Positions 15,228 through 22,144 of a stretch of 44,146 nt of DNA are shown here, piece after piece. The position numbers and the translations under genes were made by a program. How positions within the stretch are numbered: position 1 is the stretch's first letter; the number at the start of each line of letters is the position of its first letter. This stretch comes from Clostridiales bacterium PH28_bin88 (lineage in GTDB: Bacteria; Bacillota; PH28-bin88), in assembly GCA_000987045.1 (NCBI GenBank), contig LAKY01000024.1, positions 30,409-74,554 of the forward strand, given 5' to 3'. A model generated the notes under the pieces. That model did not search any database and had not been told where the DNA came from. It worked only from the letters and a program-made list of their open reading frames with translations.

Positions 15228-15256
15228 TTGCCAATTGTCTTCGACCGTGATACAAT
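15228..15256 (+). promoter_or_regulatory. Sigma-A promoter of the dinB-yolD operon
   Basis: TTGCCA (15228-15233), 17-nt spacer, TACAAT (15251-15256). The expected transcription start near 15263 falls at the LexA box that begins at 15265. Confidence 0.8.
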
Positions 15257-15264
15257 CGATATAC

Positions 15265-15278
15265 CGAACACGTGTTCG
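15265..15278 (+). promoter_or_regulatory. LexA (SOS) box
   Basis: CGAACACGTGTTCG, a perfect 14-bp palindrome matching the Gram-positive LexA/DinR operator CGAAC-N4-GTTCG. It covers the start of transcription of the Y-family polymerase operon, so LexA binding would block it until DNA damage. Confidence 0.93.
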
Positions 15279-15297
15279 CTAAAGGAAGGTGTATCCC

Positions 15298-16566
15298 TTG
15301 GCCGGTCGCAGAACCATCCTGCTGGTGGATATGAATGCTTTCTATGCATCGTGTCACCAGGCGCATGACCCCTCACTTAAAGGAAAACCGGTGATAGTCT
15401 CCGGGGACCCAGCCCTACGCCACGGTGTCGTTCTGGCGGCCAGCTACGAAGCGAAGGCCTATGGCGTTAAAACCGGAATGACCGTAGCCGAAGCCCGAGC
15501 TTACTGCCCCCACGGGGTCTTCACCCGTCCGGACTACGACTTGTACATGGGCTTCTCAATTCGCGCTGTAAATATAATGAGGGACTTCTCACCCTTAGTA
15601 GAGGTATTCTCGATCGATGAAGCGTTCGTGGAGACCACAGGTTGTGAGAATCTTTTCGGCGACGGGATGACAATTGCCAAACAAATCATGGGCAGGGTCA
15701 ACGACGAGTTAAACATTACGTGCAGTATCGGTGTCGCTAACTCCAAAGTTGTCGCCAAAACAGCGGCGGACTTGAAAAAGCCTAACGGCCTCACAGTCAT
15801 CACCAAAGAGGATATCCCCGAAAAGTACTGGCCATTAGACGTTGATAAGATGTTTGGCGTAGGTCCACGCATAAAAAAGACCCTCAATGATTTTTTCGCA
15901 GTTAAAACTATCGGAGATCTTGCCCACGCTGACATTAAAAGGTTGAAAAAGCGTTTCGGTAAAGTCGGTGAAGTCCTCTGGGCCTGTGCCAACGGGATAG
16001 ACGACAGCCCCGTAGACCCAAACTCGCTGGACGAATCCAGGTCTATCGGGCACCAGATTACCCTGCCGAGGGATTACTATCGACGGTCTGAGATAGACAC
16101 CGTACTATTGGAACTATCTGACGAGGTGTGCCGGCGGGCACGGGCCAAGGGGTACCAGGGGAGAGTTGTGGGACTGACGGTCCGCGGAAGGGACCTGAAA
16201 GGTATCTACAGAACCAGGACAATCGGGGAATGCACCAGCATTGCCGGCGACGTTTTTCGCACTGCGGCATCTTTGTTTGAGGAGCACTGGGAAAGCTATC
16301 AGCCCGTCCGTTTACTGGGTGTCACCCTGGGGCAATTACGCAGGATCGGATACGTGCAGTTAGAAATATTCACCACCAGGAACAAAGAGCAATACTTGGC
16401 GGCCGCGGTCGACGCCATCATCAAACGTCACGGTGAAAAGAGCCTTATGCGCGCTACATCTCTAACGGAGGCGAGCCTGTTCTATGAGCCAAAACAAACT
16501 GTGGGAGGCACATCGGATGCTCCTGCCAGAATACCGCACCCGAGTTTTGATGTCAGGCACAGTTAA
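15298..16566 (+). CDS. Y-family translesion DNA polymerase, UvrX/YqjW-like
   Basis: Copies past damaged bases during the SOS response. The palm holds LLVDMNAFYASCH (first metal-binding Asp) and the catalytic FSIDEAFVET; VIVSGDPALRHGVVLAASYEAK and CSIGVANSKVVAKTAADLKK are the family signatures (each quoted over about 20 residues, near positions 32-53 and 140-160). The helix-hairpin-helix thumb (MFGVGPRIKKTL) and a little-finger domain follow. I place the start at the TTG at 15298, because AAAGGAAGG ends 8 nt upstream; the GTG at 15289 overlaps that site. The gene is preceded by a strong promoter and a perfect LexA box and overlaps the YolD gene by 83 bases, the same pairing as uvrX-yolD in Bacillus. 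Product about 422 residues. Confidence 0.93.
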   Translation: MAGRRTILLVDMNAFYASCHQAHDPSLKGKPVIVSGDPALRHGVVLAASYEAKAYGVKTGMTVAEARAYCPHGVFTRPDYDLYMGFSIRAVNIMRDFSPLVEVFSIDEAFVETTGCENLFGDGMTIAKQIMGRVNDELNITCSIGVANSKVVAKTAADLKKPNGLTVITKEDIPEKYWPLDVDKMFGVGPRIKKTLNDFFAVKTIGDLAHADIKRLKKRFGKVGEVLWACANGIDDSPVDPNSLDESRSIGHQITLPRDYYRRSEIDTVLLELSDEVCRRARAKGYQGRVVGLTVRGRDLKGIYRTRTIGECTSIAGDVFRTAASLFEEHWESYQPVRLLGVTLGQLRRIGYVQLEIFTTRNKEQYLAAAVDAIIKRHGEKSLMRATSLTEASLFYEPKQTVGGTSDAPARIPHPSFDVRHS

Positions 16567-16801
16567 AAAGCCCAAACCCCATCTGGATGAGGAGGCGTTG
16601 GGCTTGATTGAAGAAAGGATTAAAACCGCAAACGTTACCGGCCAGATTGTTAACTTGAGTATTTGGGAGCCCGCCGGCATAAAGAAGTTAACTGGCCAGA
16701 TTATAGGTATTATGGCGGGCTCAAGGGAGATTAAGTTCCAAACCCTGGACAAAAAGGTGAACCTCCCATTGGATGATATCCTTGCGGTAGATTGGGTGTA
16801 A
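16484..16801 (+). CDS. YolD-like protein
   Basis: A 105-residue protein with the YolD core: RVLMSGTVKKPKPHLDEEAL (near residues 20-40), GQIVNLSIWEPAGIKKLTGQ (about 52-71) and a closing strand FQTLDKKVNLPLDDILAVDW. In Bacillus, YolD-family proteins are encoded beside Y-family polymerases and are thought to act as a UmuD-like partner of the polymerase; this rests on gene pairing rather than proof. The gene overlaps the 3' end of the polymerase gene by 83 bases in another frame, so the two are co-transcribed under the LexA box at 15265. A GGAGG site lies about 12 nt before its ATG, slightly far. Confidence 0.85.
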   Translation: MSQNKLWEAHRMLLPEYRTRVLMSGTVKKPKPHLDEEALGLIEERIKTANVTGQIVNLSIWEPAGIKKLTGQIIGIMAGSREIKFQTLDKKVNLPLDDILAVDWV

Positions 16802-16894
16802 AAATGCAGCCTGAAGCCCTCACCACTTGGTAAACCCGCATAATGTACAGTCTTGCCTCCACAATCCCGGCAGAACCTTGACAGGTGCTGGAGA

Positions 16895-17341
16895 TCATGC
16901 TCTTTCCACCGGATGTCTGAGTACCGTTTTCATATTCTCCGGCTTAGCTTTTCTCGGGTCTGACAGGTATATCTCGTGGTGCTTGCCACCATTTCCGACC
17001 CTATCCCTCAAGCCGTTTGCTTTGATAAAAGAATCAATTTTCTCCATTCTCTCCGGCTGAGTCGCATACGGTCCAATATGCATGATCTGCACACATAGTC
17101 CTTCATTAAACGCTTCAAATCCTGCCTTTTCAACTGGCAACTCCGGCTTCTTGCTTTCCGGCACCTCTGCAGGAGAATTGTAATAAAACTCATAAGCCAC
17201 TCCCGTCGCCGTATAACCATTTTCATTTATCCACTGAATCATAGCATTATAAACCGGCTCCATCTGGCTGTATGGGCCCTTATACATACAGGACAACTGC
17301 TTCCCTGCGGGAAGAGACTGTAAGCCGCATTGCCTTTGGAA
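16895..17341 (-). pseudogene. GyrI-like (effector-binding) remnant, N-terminus missing, possibly chimeric
   Basis: The frame is open, but homology-like sequence starts abruptly at FQRQCGLQSLPAGKQ, the middle of a BmrR/GyrI effector-binding domain. It continues through YKGPYSQMEPVYNAMIQWI and YEFYYNSPAEVPES, and then passes directly into KKPELPVEKAGFEAFNEGLC, QIMHIGPY and HHEIYLSDPRKAKPENMKT. That second part is the typical end of a different GyrI-fold group (COG4832). The upstream part of the frame lies in the dapL terminator and has no ribosome site. It is either a truncated MerR/GyrI regulator or a fusion of two GyrI-type halves. Expression is doubtful. Confidence 0.55.
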
Positions 17342-17372
17342 CCAATAACGAGGGCGACCTTGCGGCCGCCCT
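17341..17372 (-). terminator. Hairpin after dapL
   Basis: A 9-bp stem (AGGGCGGCC with GGTCGCCCT, one G-U pair, GCAA-type tetraloop) lies 12 bases beyond the dapL stop on the minus strand. It is followed only by CGTTATTGG, so the T-run is weak. Confidence 0.5.
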
Positions 17373-17384
17373 TTGCTTCCCTCT

Positions 17385-18620
17385 CTATTTCCCCCACTTC
17401 TTTTTAATCCGCTCAACCGCCTCCTCGACGTTCTCGCGGTGACCGAAGGCGGAAAGGCGGAAGTACCCCTCGCCCGACGGGCCGAAGCCGCTGCCGGGGG
17501 TGCCGACGACGTGGCACTCGCTAAGGAGCTTGTCGAAGAAGTCCCAGCTGCTCATCCCTTCCGGAGTCTTCAGCCAGATGTAGGGGGCGTTCACCCCGCC
17601 GTACACGGTGAGCCGGGCGGCCTTGAGCCCCTCGCGGATGATGCGGGCGTTCTCCATGTAGTAGTCGATAACCTCCTTGGTCTGCTTCCAACCCTCCTCG
17701 GAGTAGACGGCGGCGGCGGCCTTCTGCACCGGGTAGGAGACGCCGTTGAACTTGGTCGACTGGCGGCGGTTCCATAACTTGTTGAGGGGGACCCTCTCGC
17801 CGCTGGCGGTCTTGCCCATCAACTCCTCGGGGACGACGGTGAGGGCGCAGCGCACACCGGTAAAGCCGGCGGTCTTGGAGAAGGAGCGGAACTCGATGGC
17901 GCACTTCTTCGCCCCCTCGACCTCGTAGATGGAGTGGGGGATGCCGGGCTCGGTGATGAAGGCCTCGTAGGCGGCGTCGAACAAGATGACGGCGTCATGG
18001 GCGAGGGCGTAGTCGACCCACTTCTTGAGTTCCTCCTTGGTGGCGACGGTGCCGGTGGGGTTGTTGGGGAAGCAGAGGTAGATGATGTCCACCTTCTCCC
18101 TGGGGAGGTCGGGGGTGAAGCCGTTCTCCTCGGTGCAGGGCAGGTAGACAACCCCCTCGTAGTACCCCTTGGCGTCGACCTCGCCGGTGCGACCGACCAT
18201 GACGTTGGTGTCGTTGTAGACGGGATACACCGGGTCGCCAATGGCCACTACGTTTCCGAGGTCGAAGATGTCGAGGATGTTGGCACAGTCGCACTTGGAG
18301 CCGTCGGACATGAACATCTCGTTCGTCTTGAGCTCGACGCCGAGGGGCTTGTACGACTTCCCGATGATGGTATCGATCAGCCACTCGTACCCCTGCTCGG
18401 GGCCGTAGCCGTGGAAGGTCTCGGCACGGGCTAGGTCGTCCACCGCCTTGTGGAAAGCGTCGAGGACCGCCGGCACCAGGGGGCGGGTGACGTCGCCGAT
18501 GCCCAGACGGATGATCTTGGCATCGGGGTTGGCGGCGGCGAAGGCCTTGACCCGGCGGCCAATCTCGGGAAAGAGGTAGCCGGCCTTGAGCTTGAGGTAG
18601 TTGTCGTTGATGTGAGCCAT
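17385..18620 (-). CDS. dapL: LL-diaminopimelate aminotransferase
   Basis: Converts tetrahydrodipicolinate directly to LL-diaminopimelate with glutamate as amino donor, a short route to lysine and cell-wall diaminopimelate. The start is the ATG at 18620 (411 residues, the normal length), with GGAGGT 11 nt upstream. The N-terminus [20 protein letters not shown], the [12 protein letters not shown] segment and [15 protein letters not shown] (the PLP-binding Lys is in SFSKTAGF) identify the family, as do [18 protein letters not shown] and the C-terminal [18 protein letters not shown]. The gene stands alone between a promoter and a hairpin. Its codons end in G or C almost without exception, far more than its neighbours', which suggests recent transfer or strong expression. 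Confidence 0.95.
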   Translation of the reverse strand: MAHINDNYLKLKAGYLFPEIGRRVKAFAAANPDAKIIRLGIGDVTRPLVPAVLDAFHKAVDDLARAETFHGYGPEQGYEWLIDTIIGKSYKPLGVELKTNEMFMSDGSKCDCANILDIFDLGNVVAIGDPVYPVYNDTNVMVGRTGEVDAKGYYEGVVYLPCTEENGFTPDLPREKVDIIYLCFPNNPTGTVATKEELKKWVDYALAHDAVILFDAAYEAFITEPGIPHSIYEVEGAKKCAIEFRSFSKTAGFTGVRCALTVVPEELMGKTASGERVPLNKLWNRRQSTKFNGVSYPVQKAAAAVYSEEGWKQTKEVIDYYMENARIIREGLKAARLTVYGGVNAPYIWLKTPEGMSSWDFFDKLLSECHVVGTPGSGFGPSGEGYFRLSAFGHRENVEEAVERIKKKWGK

Positions 18621-18681
18621 GATGCGTATCGACCTCCGATCGAGTGATTTCAGTAAACTATTACGGGAGTCGTAGAGAGAT

Positions 18682-18712
18682 ATTATACCCAATTCGCCAA
18701 AAACCCCTACAA
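18682..18712 (-). promoter_or_regulatory. Probable dapL promoter
   Basis: On the minus strand a perfect TATAAT (18682-18687) with TTGTAG (18707-18712) 19 nt upstream. The spacer is longer than ideal. It predicts a leader of about 55 nt. Confidence 0.5.
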
Positions 18713-18805
18713 TCCCTTCCGCTAAAATCACAAACCTAAAAAGACCGCCATAATCTTACTATCGCTCTATACCCCTGATGACTGAGAGGTTTTTCTATAA
18801 AAATA

Positions 18806-18835
18806 TTGACATCAACCGACATAATTTGGCATAAT
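18806..18835 (+). promoter_or_regulatory. Promoter of the riboswitch-controlled HD-GYP gene
   Basis: TTGACA (18806-18811), 18-nt spacer, CATAAT (18830-18835). The expected start near 18842 places the whole aptamer in the transcript. Confidence 0.75.
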
Positions 18836-18844
18836 GTTCCTGGA

Positions 18845-18937
18845 CTCACCGATAATGGCTAAACTGCTGAAAAGTAGTGGCGCAAAGCTAGAAGGGCCTA
18901 CGACCCCTCCCAATGGGTTATGGCAGCCAGCTACCGA
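18845..18937 (+). ncRNA. Cyclic di-GMP-I (GEMM-I) riboswitch
   Basis: The stretch shows the class I c-di-GMP aptamer layout. A hairpin capped by a GAAA tetraloop (ACTGCT-GAAA-AGTAGT, 18863-18878) is followed by the conserved GCAAAGC (18882-18888). Next comes the second arm GGGCCTA ... TATGGCAGCC (18894-18928), with the CCTA/TATGG tetraloop receptor, and then the closing CAGCTACCGA. The closing strand directly abuts the AAGGAGG ribosome site (18937-18943) of the HD-domain gene, and no terminator lies between. Control of translation initiation is therefore the simplest reading. It responds to the same second messenger that the encoded protein should degrade. Confidence 0.88.
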
Positions 18938-18952
18938 AGGAGGTTTTTTTCT

Positions 18953-19600
18953 TTGAGACGCCTGGGGTTTCCAGTGCCTTCCCTGACCGACTTGATTGAT
19001 GAATTAACCCCCATAAAAGGTCAGCACTCAATAGATAAATTTGCTATTGAGGAAGTATCCAAGCTGGTCCAGACCCTTAAATTCCACCACGACGGCACTT
19101 TTCAGCATTCCCTGAACGCGTCCCGGCTGGCCACCTGGCTGGCAAGGAAACTTGGCTTATCCCAGGCAGAGGTAATGGAAATTAGTATTGGCGCCTTATT
19201 ACACGATTTTGGGAAAACTAAAGTGGATGCTACTGTCTTGGATAAACCCTCAAGTTTAACCACCGAAGAATGGCGGCAAATCAGGAAACACCCCCGGGAT
19301 GGAGTCGCCATGCTCTCGGCATACCCCTGGGCTGACAACCTGCATCCTATGGTTGCCTATCACCACGAAAGATTAGACGGCCGCGGATACATCGGCCTGG
19401 CTGGAGATACAATACCATTGAGCGCAAAGATTGTCTGCATCGCTGACGCCTTTGACGCCATGATTTCGCCAAGGCCATATCAAACTTCCAGGACCCTGAC
19501 CCAGTGTTGGGAAGAACTTGAACGAAACAGCGGCACCCAATTCGACAAGGACTTGGTCGCTCCGTTTATCTCAGTGACGGGCAGGATTAAAATAACTTAG
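18953..19600 (+). CDS. HD-GYP-type cyclic di-GMP phosphodiesterase (GYI variant)
   Basis: 215 residues. The HD motif LLHDFGKTKVDATVLDKP, the KHPRDGVAML segment and HHERLDGRGYIG with ADAFDAMISPRPYQ follow the HD-GYP family, which hydrolyses c-di-GMP; the third signature residue is Ile instead of Pro. The start must be the TTG at 18953, with AAGGAGG 9 nt upstream. The ATG at 18920 lies inside the riboswitch aptamer and is not a start. There is no membrane segment, so the protein is cytoplasmic. With a c-di-GMP riboswitch in its leader this forms a feedback loop: rising messenger alters translation of its own hydrolase. A terminator follows at 19684. The protein is short for the family, with about 40 residues before the HD core. 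Confidence 0.85.
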   Translation: MRRLGFPVPSLTDLIDELTPIKGQHSIDKFAIEEVSKLVQTLKFHHDGTFQHSLNASRLATWLARKLGLSQAEVMEISIGALLHDFGKTKVDATVLDKPSSLTTEEWRQIRKHPRDGVAMLSAYPWADNLHPMVAYHHERLDGRGYIGLAGDTIPLSAKIVCIADAFDAMISPRPYQTSRTLTQCWEELERNSGTQFDKDLVAPFISVTGRIKIT

Positions 19601-19683
19601 TACATGTACATAATAATGGGGGTTTTAACGGTTAACGCGACTCCCAGCCAGGTAGTAATCTTTATGGCTGTACCACATTTAGA

Positions 19684-19712
19684 CCAAGCCTAAGGTAAGG
19701 CTTGGTTTCTTT
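19684..19712 (+). terminator. Rho-independent terminator after the HD-GYP gene
   Basis: An 8-bp perfect stem ACCAAGCC/GGCTTGGT with a 9-nt loop, followed by TTCTTT. It lies 85 bases after the stop. Confidence 0.8.
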
Positions 19713-19987
19713 GTGTCCGGAATGTCCTGATCTGACTAGCGGGAACAAATAATGACAGCTTTCGTATTAGGGATAAGAAAAAACGCAACATTGTTGTCAA
19801 GGCACAATCCTCTTAGGTCATTCTCGGCATCGCCAAGGACTACAGCCGCATTCAACACTTATATTGACTTTTAGTCAAAAGGCAAATTAGGTCAATATAT
19901 TGCGTTTGCTGGATTACAACCATTACAAGCGGCCTGAATCCACAAGATATGGATCGTTGCAGGAAAACGGTAACAAGGGTTTGTATA
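19713..19987. other. Gene-free stretch with nested inverted repeats
   Basis: No gene I can support. It contains TTGACTTTTAGTCAA (19864-19878), a perfect 6-bp repeat with a 3-nt centre, nested with ATATTGAC (19861-19868) and its reverse complement GTCAATAT (19891-19898). A 39-codon minus-strand reading (19856 to 19736) looks protein-like but has no ribosome site. Confidence 0.35.
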
Positions 19988-21676
19988 CTAACCCTTTTCA
20001 TATAACAGAATGCGTTGATGCCCCATGTGTCCGGTTTCTAGTTCCAACTGCTTACGTGCCGATATGTCACGTATTATTACGAACCAACAGGTGTGGCCTG
20101 CCTGGGTAAAGGTCCTTAGGCTGACCTCCACAGGGAATACACTACCGTCCTTCTTGCGGTGTTGTGTTTCGTATACAGCCCCGCCTTCCTGTTCCGCTTT
20201 CCGCAACTGCTGTTCCAACAGTTCGGCTGTAGCAGGAGACCTGAGATTCTTCACCGGCATGCCTTCCAACTCTTCGGCAGGATAACCGTAGGTTTTTTCC
20301 GCTTTTCCATTCCAATCTATTATATGCAAGTCTTCAGACAGTACCAGCACAATATCGTTAACGGCTTCTAACACGCCTTTGTACCTAATACGATAGTCAA
20401 ACGGGCGCAGAATACGTTGAAATTTAAGATTTTTTTCTTTGCTGGACAAAGTATCGTAATTTGCTAATGGAATATCACCGCCAACTAAAGTTTCTCTGTA
20501 GATTTTCTCCGTAATCTCTTTAAAGTTGTCTACAAAGACTTTTGCAACCAGAGGGTGAAATTGTTTCCCTGAACCTGCCTGTATTTCTCCCATCACCATC
20601 TCCTCTGTCATAGCCTCACGGTAGGAGCGGTTGGAGACCATAGCATCAAACGCATCAGCCACCGCCAGAATAGCCGCCCCCAGAGGAATACTTTCTCCCA
20701 CAAGCCCGGAGGGGTAACCTTTACCATCCCAACGCTCGTGGTGATGCCTAACTAGAGGTGCGATTGGTTTAAAAATGTCACCCGCAGTGTGGAGAATACG
20801 GTACCCTATCTCAGGGTGAAGTTTGATCTCCTCAAATTCGGTAGGGGATAGTTTGCCTGGTTTTTGTAGGATGTAATCCGGAATTCCTATTTTACCGATA
20901 TCATGAAGCAACCCCGCGAAATGGATGACTTCAATTTCTTGATTCTTGACGCCCATTTTTTCAGCTATAGCTCTTGAAAGACTTGCTACATGCTGGGAAT
21001 GGTTGATGGTGTAAACGTCCTTGGCCTCAACGGCGGCGCCAAGAGACAATACGGTATGCTTCAGGTAACCCTTTATGTTCAACTGCATTTCATCAAAAAT
21101 AATTACTACCATACTGAGAATAAATAGACCAGGCAGTAATCCGTATAGGAAAGACCCAGACACTGTAGTGTCTCCAAACCACGGATGGGCCAGAGTCTGA
21201 AATCCCATACCGGTCAAGGAAAGAAGCATCAGCCTCTCTCCTATCCGCTTTTCACCTTGGATGGACAAGAGGTAAGCAGTTACTAGATTGATGGCTCCTG
21301 CAAAACTAAAACCCAGAGCCGAGGTATCACCTGGCCCTCCTATCGAAACGCCTATTACCAGACCAAATCCAAGAAGTGTTAGCGCGCCATGCCGGTATTT
21401 AGACGTTTTTAACTCCAGATAAGCTTCAATACTCCATAGTAGTAAAACAGCGCTCGTTATCTGGCTTAGCTGCCTTACTACCATAAAAACCGCAGATTCG
21501 TGCATGGGGTAGACGGTGTCCAAGAACAGGTGCACCCCGTAAAAAACCCAACTGGCACACCATAGCAACAGGTAACGTTGCCTCCCCTTGGCTAAGTAAA
21601 TATAAACGGATAGTGTCAATAATATCAGCGCGCTAACTAGGCCATACATGGCACCAATGTTAAAATGCAGATTCAT
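19988..21676 (-). CDS. Membrane HD-GYP phosphodiesterase with C-terminal PAS domain
   Basis: 562 residues from the ATG at 21676, where AAAGG lies 8 nt upstream; a longer reading to 21727 has no ribosome site. Residues 1-205 hold about seven hydrophobic segments, a sensory membrane domain. Residues about 210-400 are a complete HD-GYP domain (HFAGLLHDIGKIGIPDYI, KLHPEIGYRIL, HHHERWDGKGYPSGL, VADAFDAMVSNRSYREAM) with canonical metal ligands, so c-di-GMP hydrolysis is expected. The last 130 residues form a PAS domain (LEAVNDIVLVLSEDLHIIDW to RDISARKQLE). A PAS domain after the catalytic domain is less usual than before it. It is convergent with the riboswitch-controlled HD-GYP gene, putting two likely c-di-GMP hydrolases within 3 kb. 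Confidence 0.9.
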   Translation of the reverse strand: MNLHFNIGAMYGLVSALILLTLSVYIYLAKGRQRYLLLWCASWVFYGVHLFLDTVYPMHESAVFMVVRQLSQITSAVLLLWSIEAYLELKTSKYRHGALTLLGFGLVIGVSIGGPGDTSALGFSFAGAINLVTAYLLSIQGEKRIGERLMLLSLTGMGFQTLAHPWFGDTTVSGSFLYGLLPGLFILSMVVIIFDEMQLNIKGYLKHTVLSLGAAVEAKDVYTINHSQHVASLSRAIAEKMGVKNQEIEVIHFAGLLHDIGKIGIPDYILQKPGKLSPTEFEEIKLHPEIGYRILHTAGDIFKPIAPLVRHHHERWDGKGYPSGLVGESIPLGAAILAVADAFDAMVSNRSYREAMTEEMVMGEIQAGSGKQFHPLVAKVFVDNFKEITEKIYRETLVGGDIPLANYDTLSSKEKNLKFQRILRPFDYRIRYKGVLEAVNDIVLVLSEDLHIIDWNGKAEKTYGYPAEELEGMPVKNLRSPATAELLEQQLRKAEQEGGAVYETQHRKKDGSVFPVEVSLRTFTQAGHTCWFVIIRDISARKQLELETGHMGHQRILLYEKG

Positions 21677-22024
21677 ATCTGTTACCTTTCTTGTAAGTTT
21701 CTTAAAACATAAATACGTGTTCGACACCGAACTACAGTTTTCCCTTGTTAATAACTATTATTCTCATAATTTTTTTACTTTTGCACTAGCAATGCAAATA
21801 CAAAAACCTGATTTGTCAGCCAGTGATGCCGCGAAAAATTTAGTAATAGCCCGTTCCCGCAAGAAAAAGCACCTTATAATAGAGATGAGGGCGCAAATTG
21901 CTGCATTTTGCCGGCGGTAGCGTACCTAAGCGCCCCGCAATCGGTGCCGGAAAAAATGAGGATTGTCTAAGACGATAGCTACTCTGGTATATTCCTACAT
22001 CCTTGGAGAAATGGTGAAAAAATC

Positions 22025-22053
22025 TTGCTCATACTGTCGCTTAGTGGTAAAAT
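22025..22053 (+). promoter_or_regulatory. Probable promoter of the PAS histidine kinase
   Basis: TTGCTC (22025-22030), 17-nt spacer, TAAAAT (22048-22053). The rest of the 21677-22144 gap holds no gene I can support. A lone TATAAT near 21874 has no clear -35. Confidence 0.55.
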
Positions 22054-22144
22054 CTACAATGTAAGTTTTAAAATTCCTGCGCATAGAAATGGATGACGTG
22101 CCAGAGCGGTAGCTGTTGATAATTCAATAAAGTAGGTGCTGCCG

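Noticed and set aside
17934..18434. Long plus-strand open frame opposite dapL
   Set aside because: Gly/Val/Asp/Glu-rich shadow produced by the extreme GC at third positions of dapL; no start signals.
18920..18952. ATG start for the HD-GYP gene at 18920
   Set aside because: It lies in the conserved TATGG of the riboswitch aptamer and has no ribosome site; AAGGAGG sits downstream of it and serves the TTG at 18953.
19736..19856. 39-codon minus-strand reading with a VVLGDAENDL segment, reminiscent of a HAD-type motif
   Set aside because: No ribosome site, too short for the family, and no flanking continuation in other frames; at best a fossil.
21648..21920. Plus-strand 90-codon frame across the start of the membrane HD-GYP gene
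   Set aside because: It overlaps a certain gene start, lacks a ribosome site and reads like no known protein.
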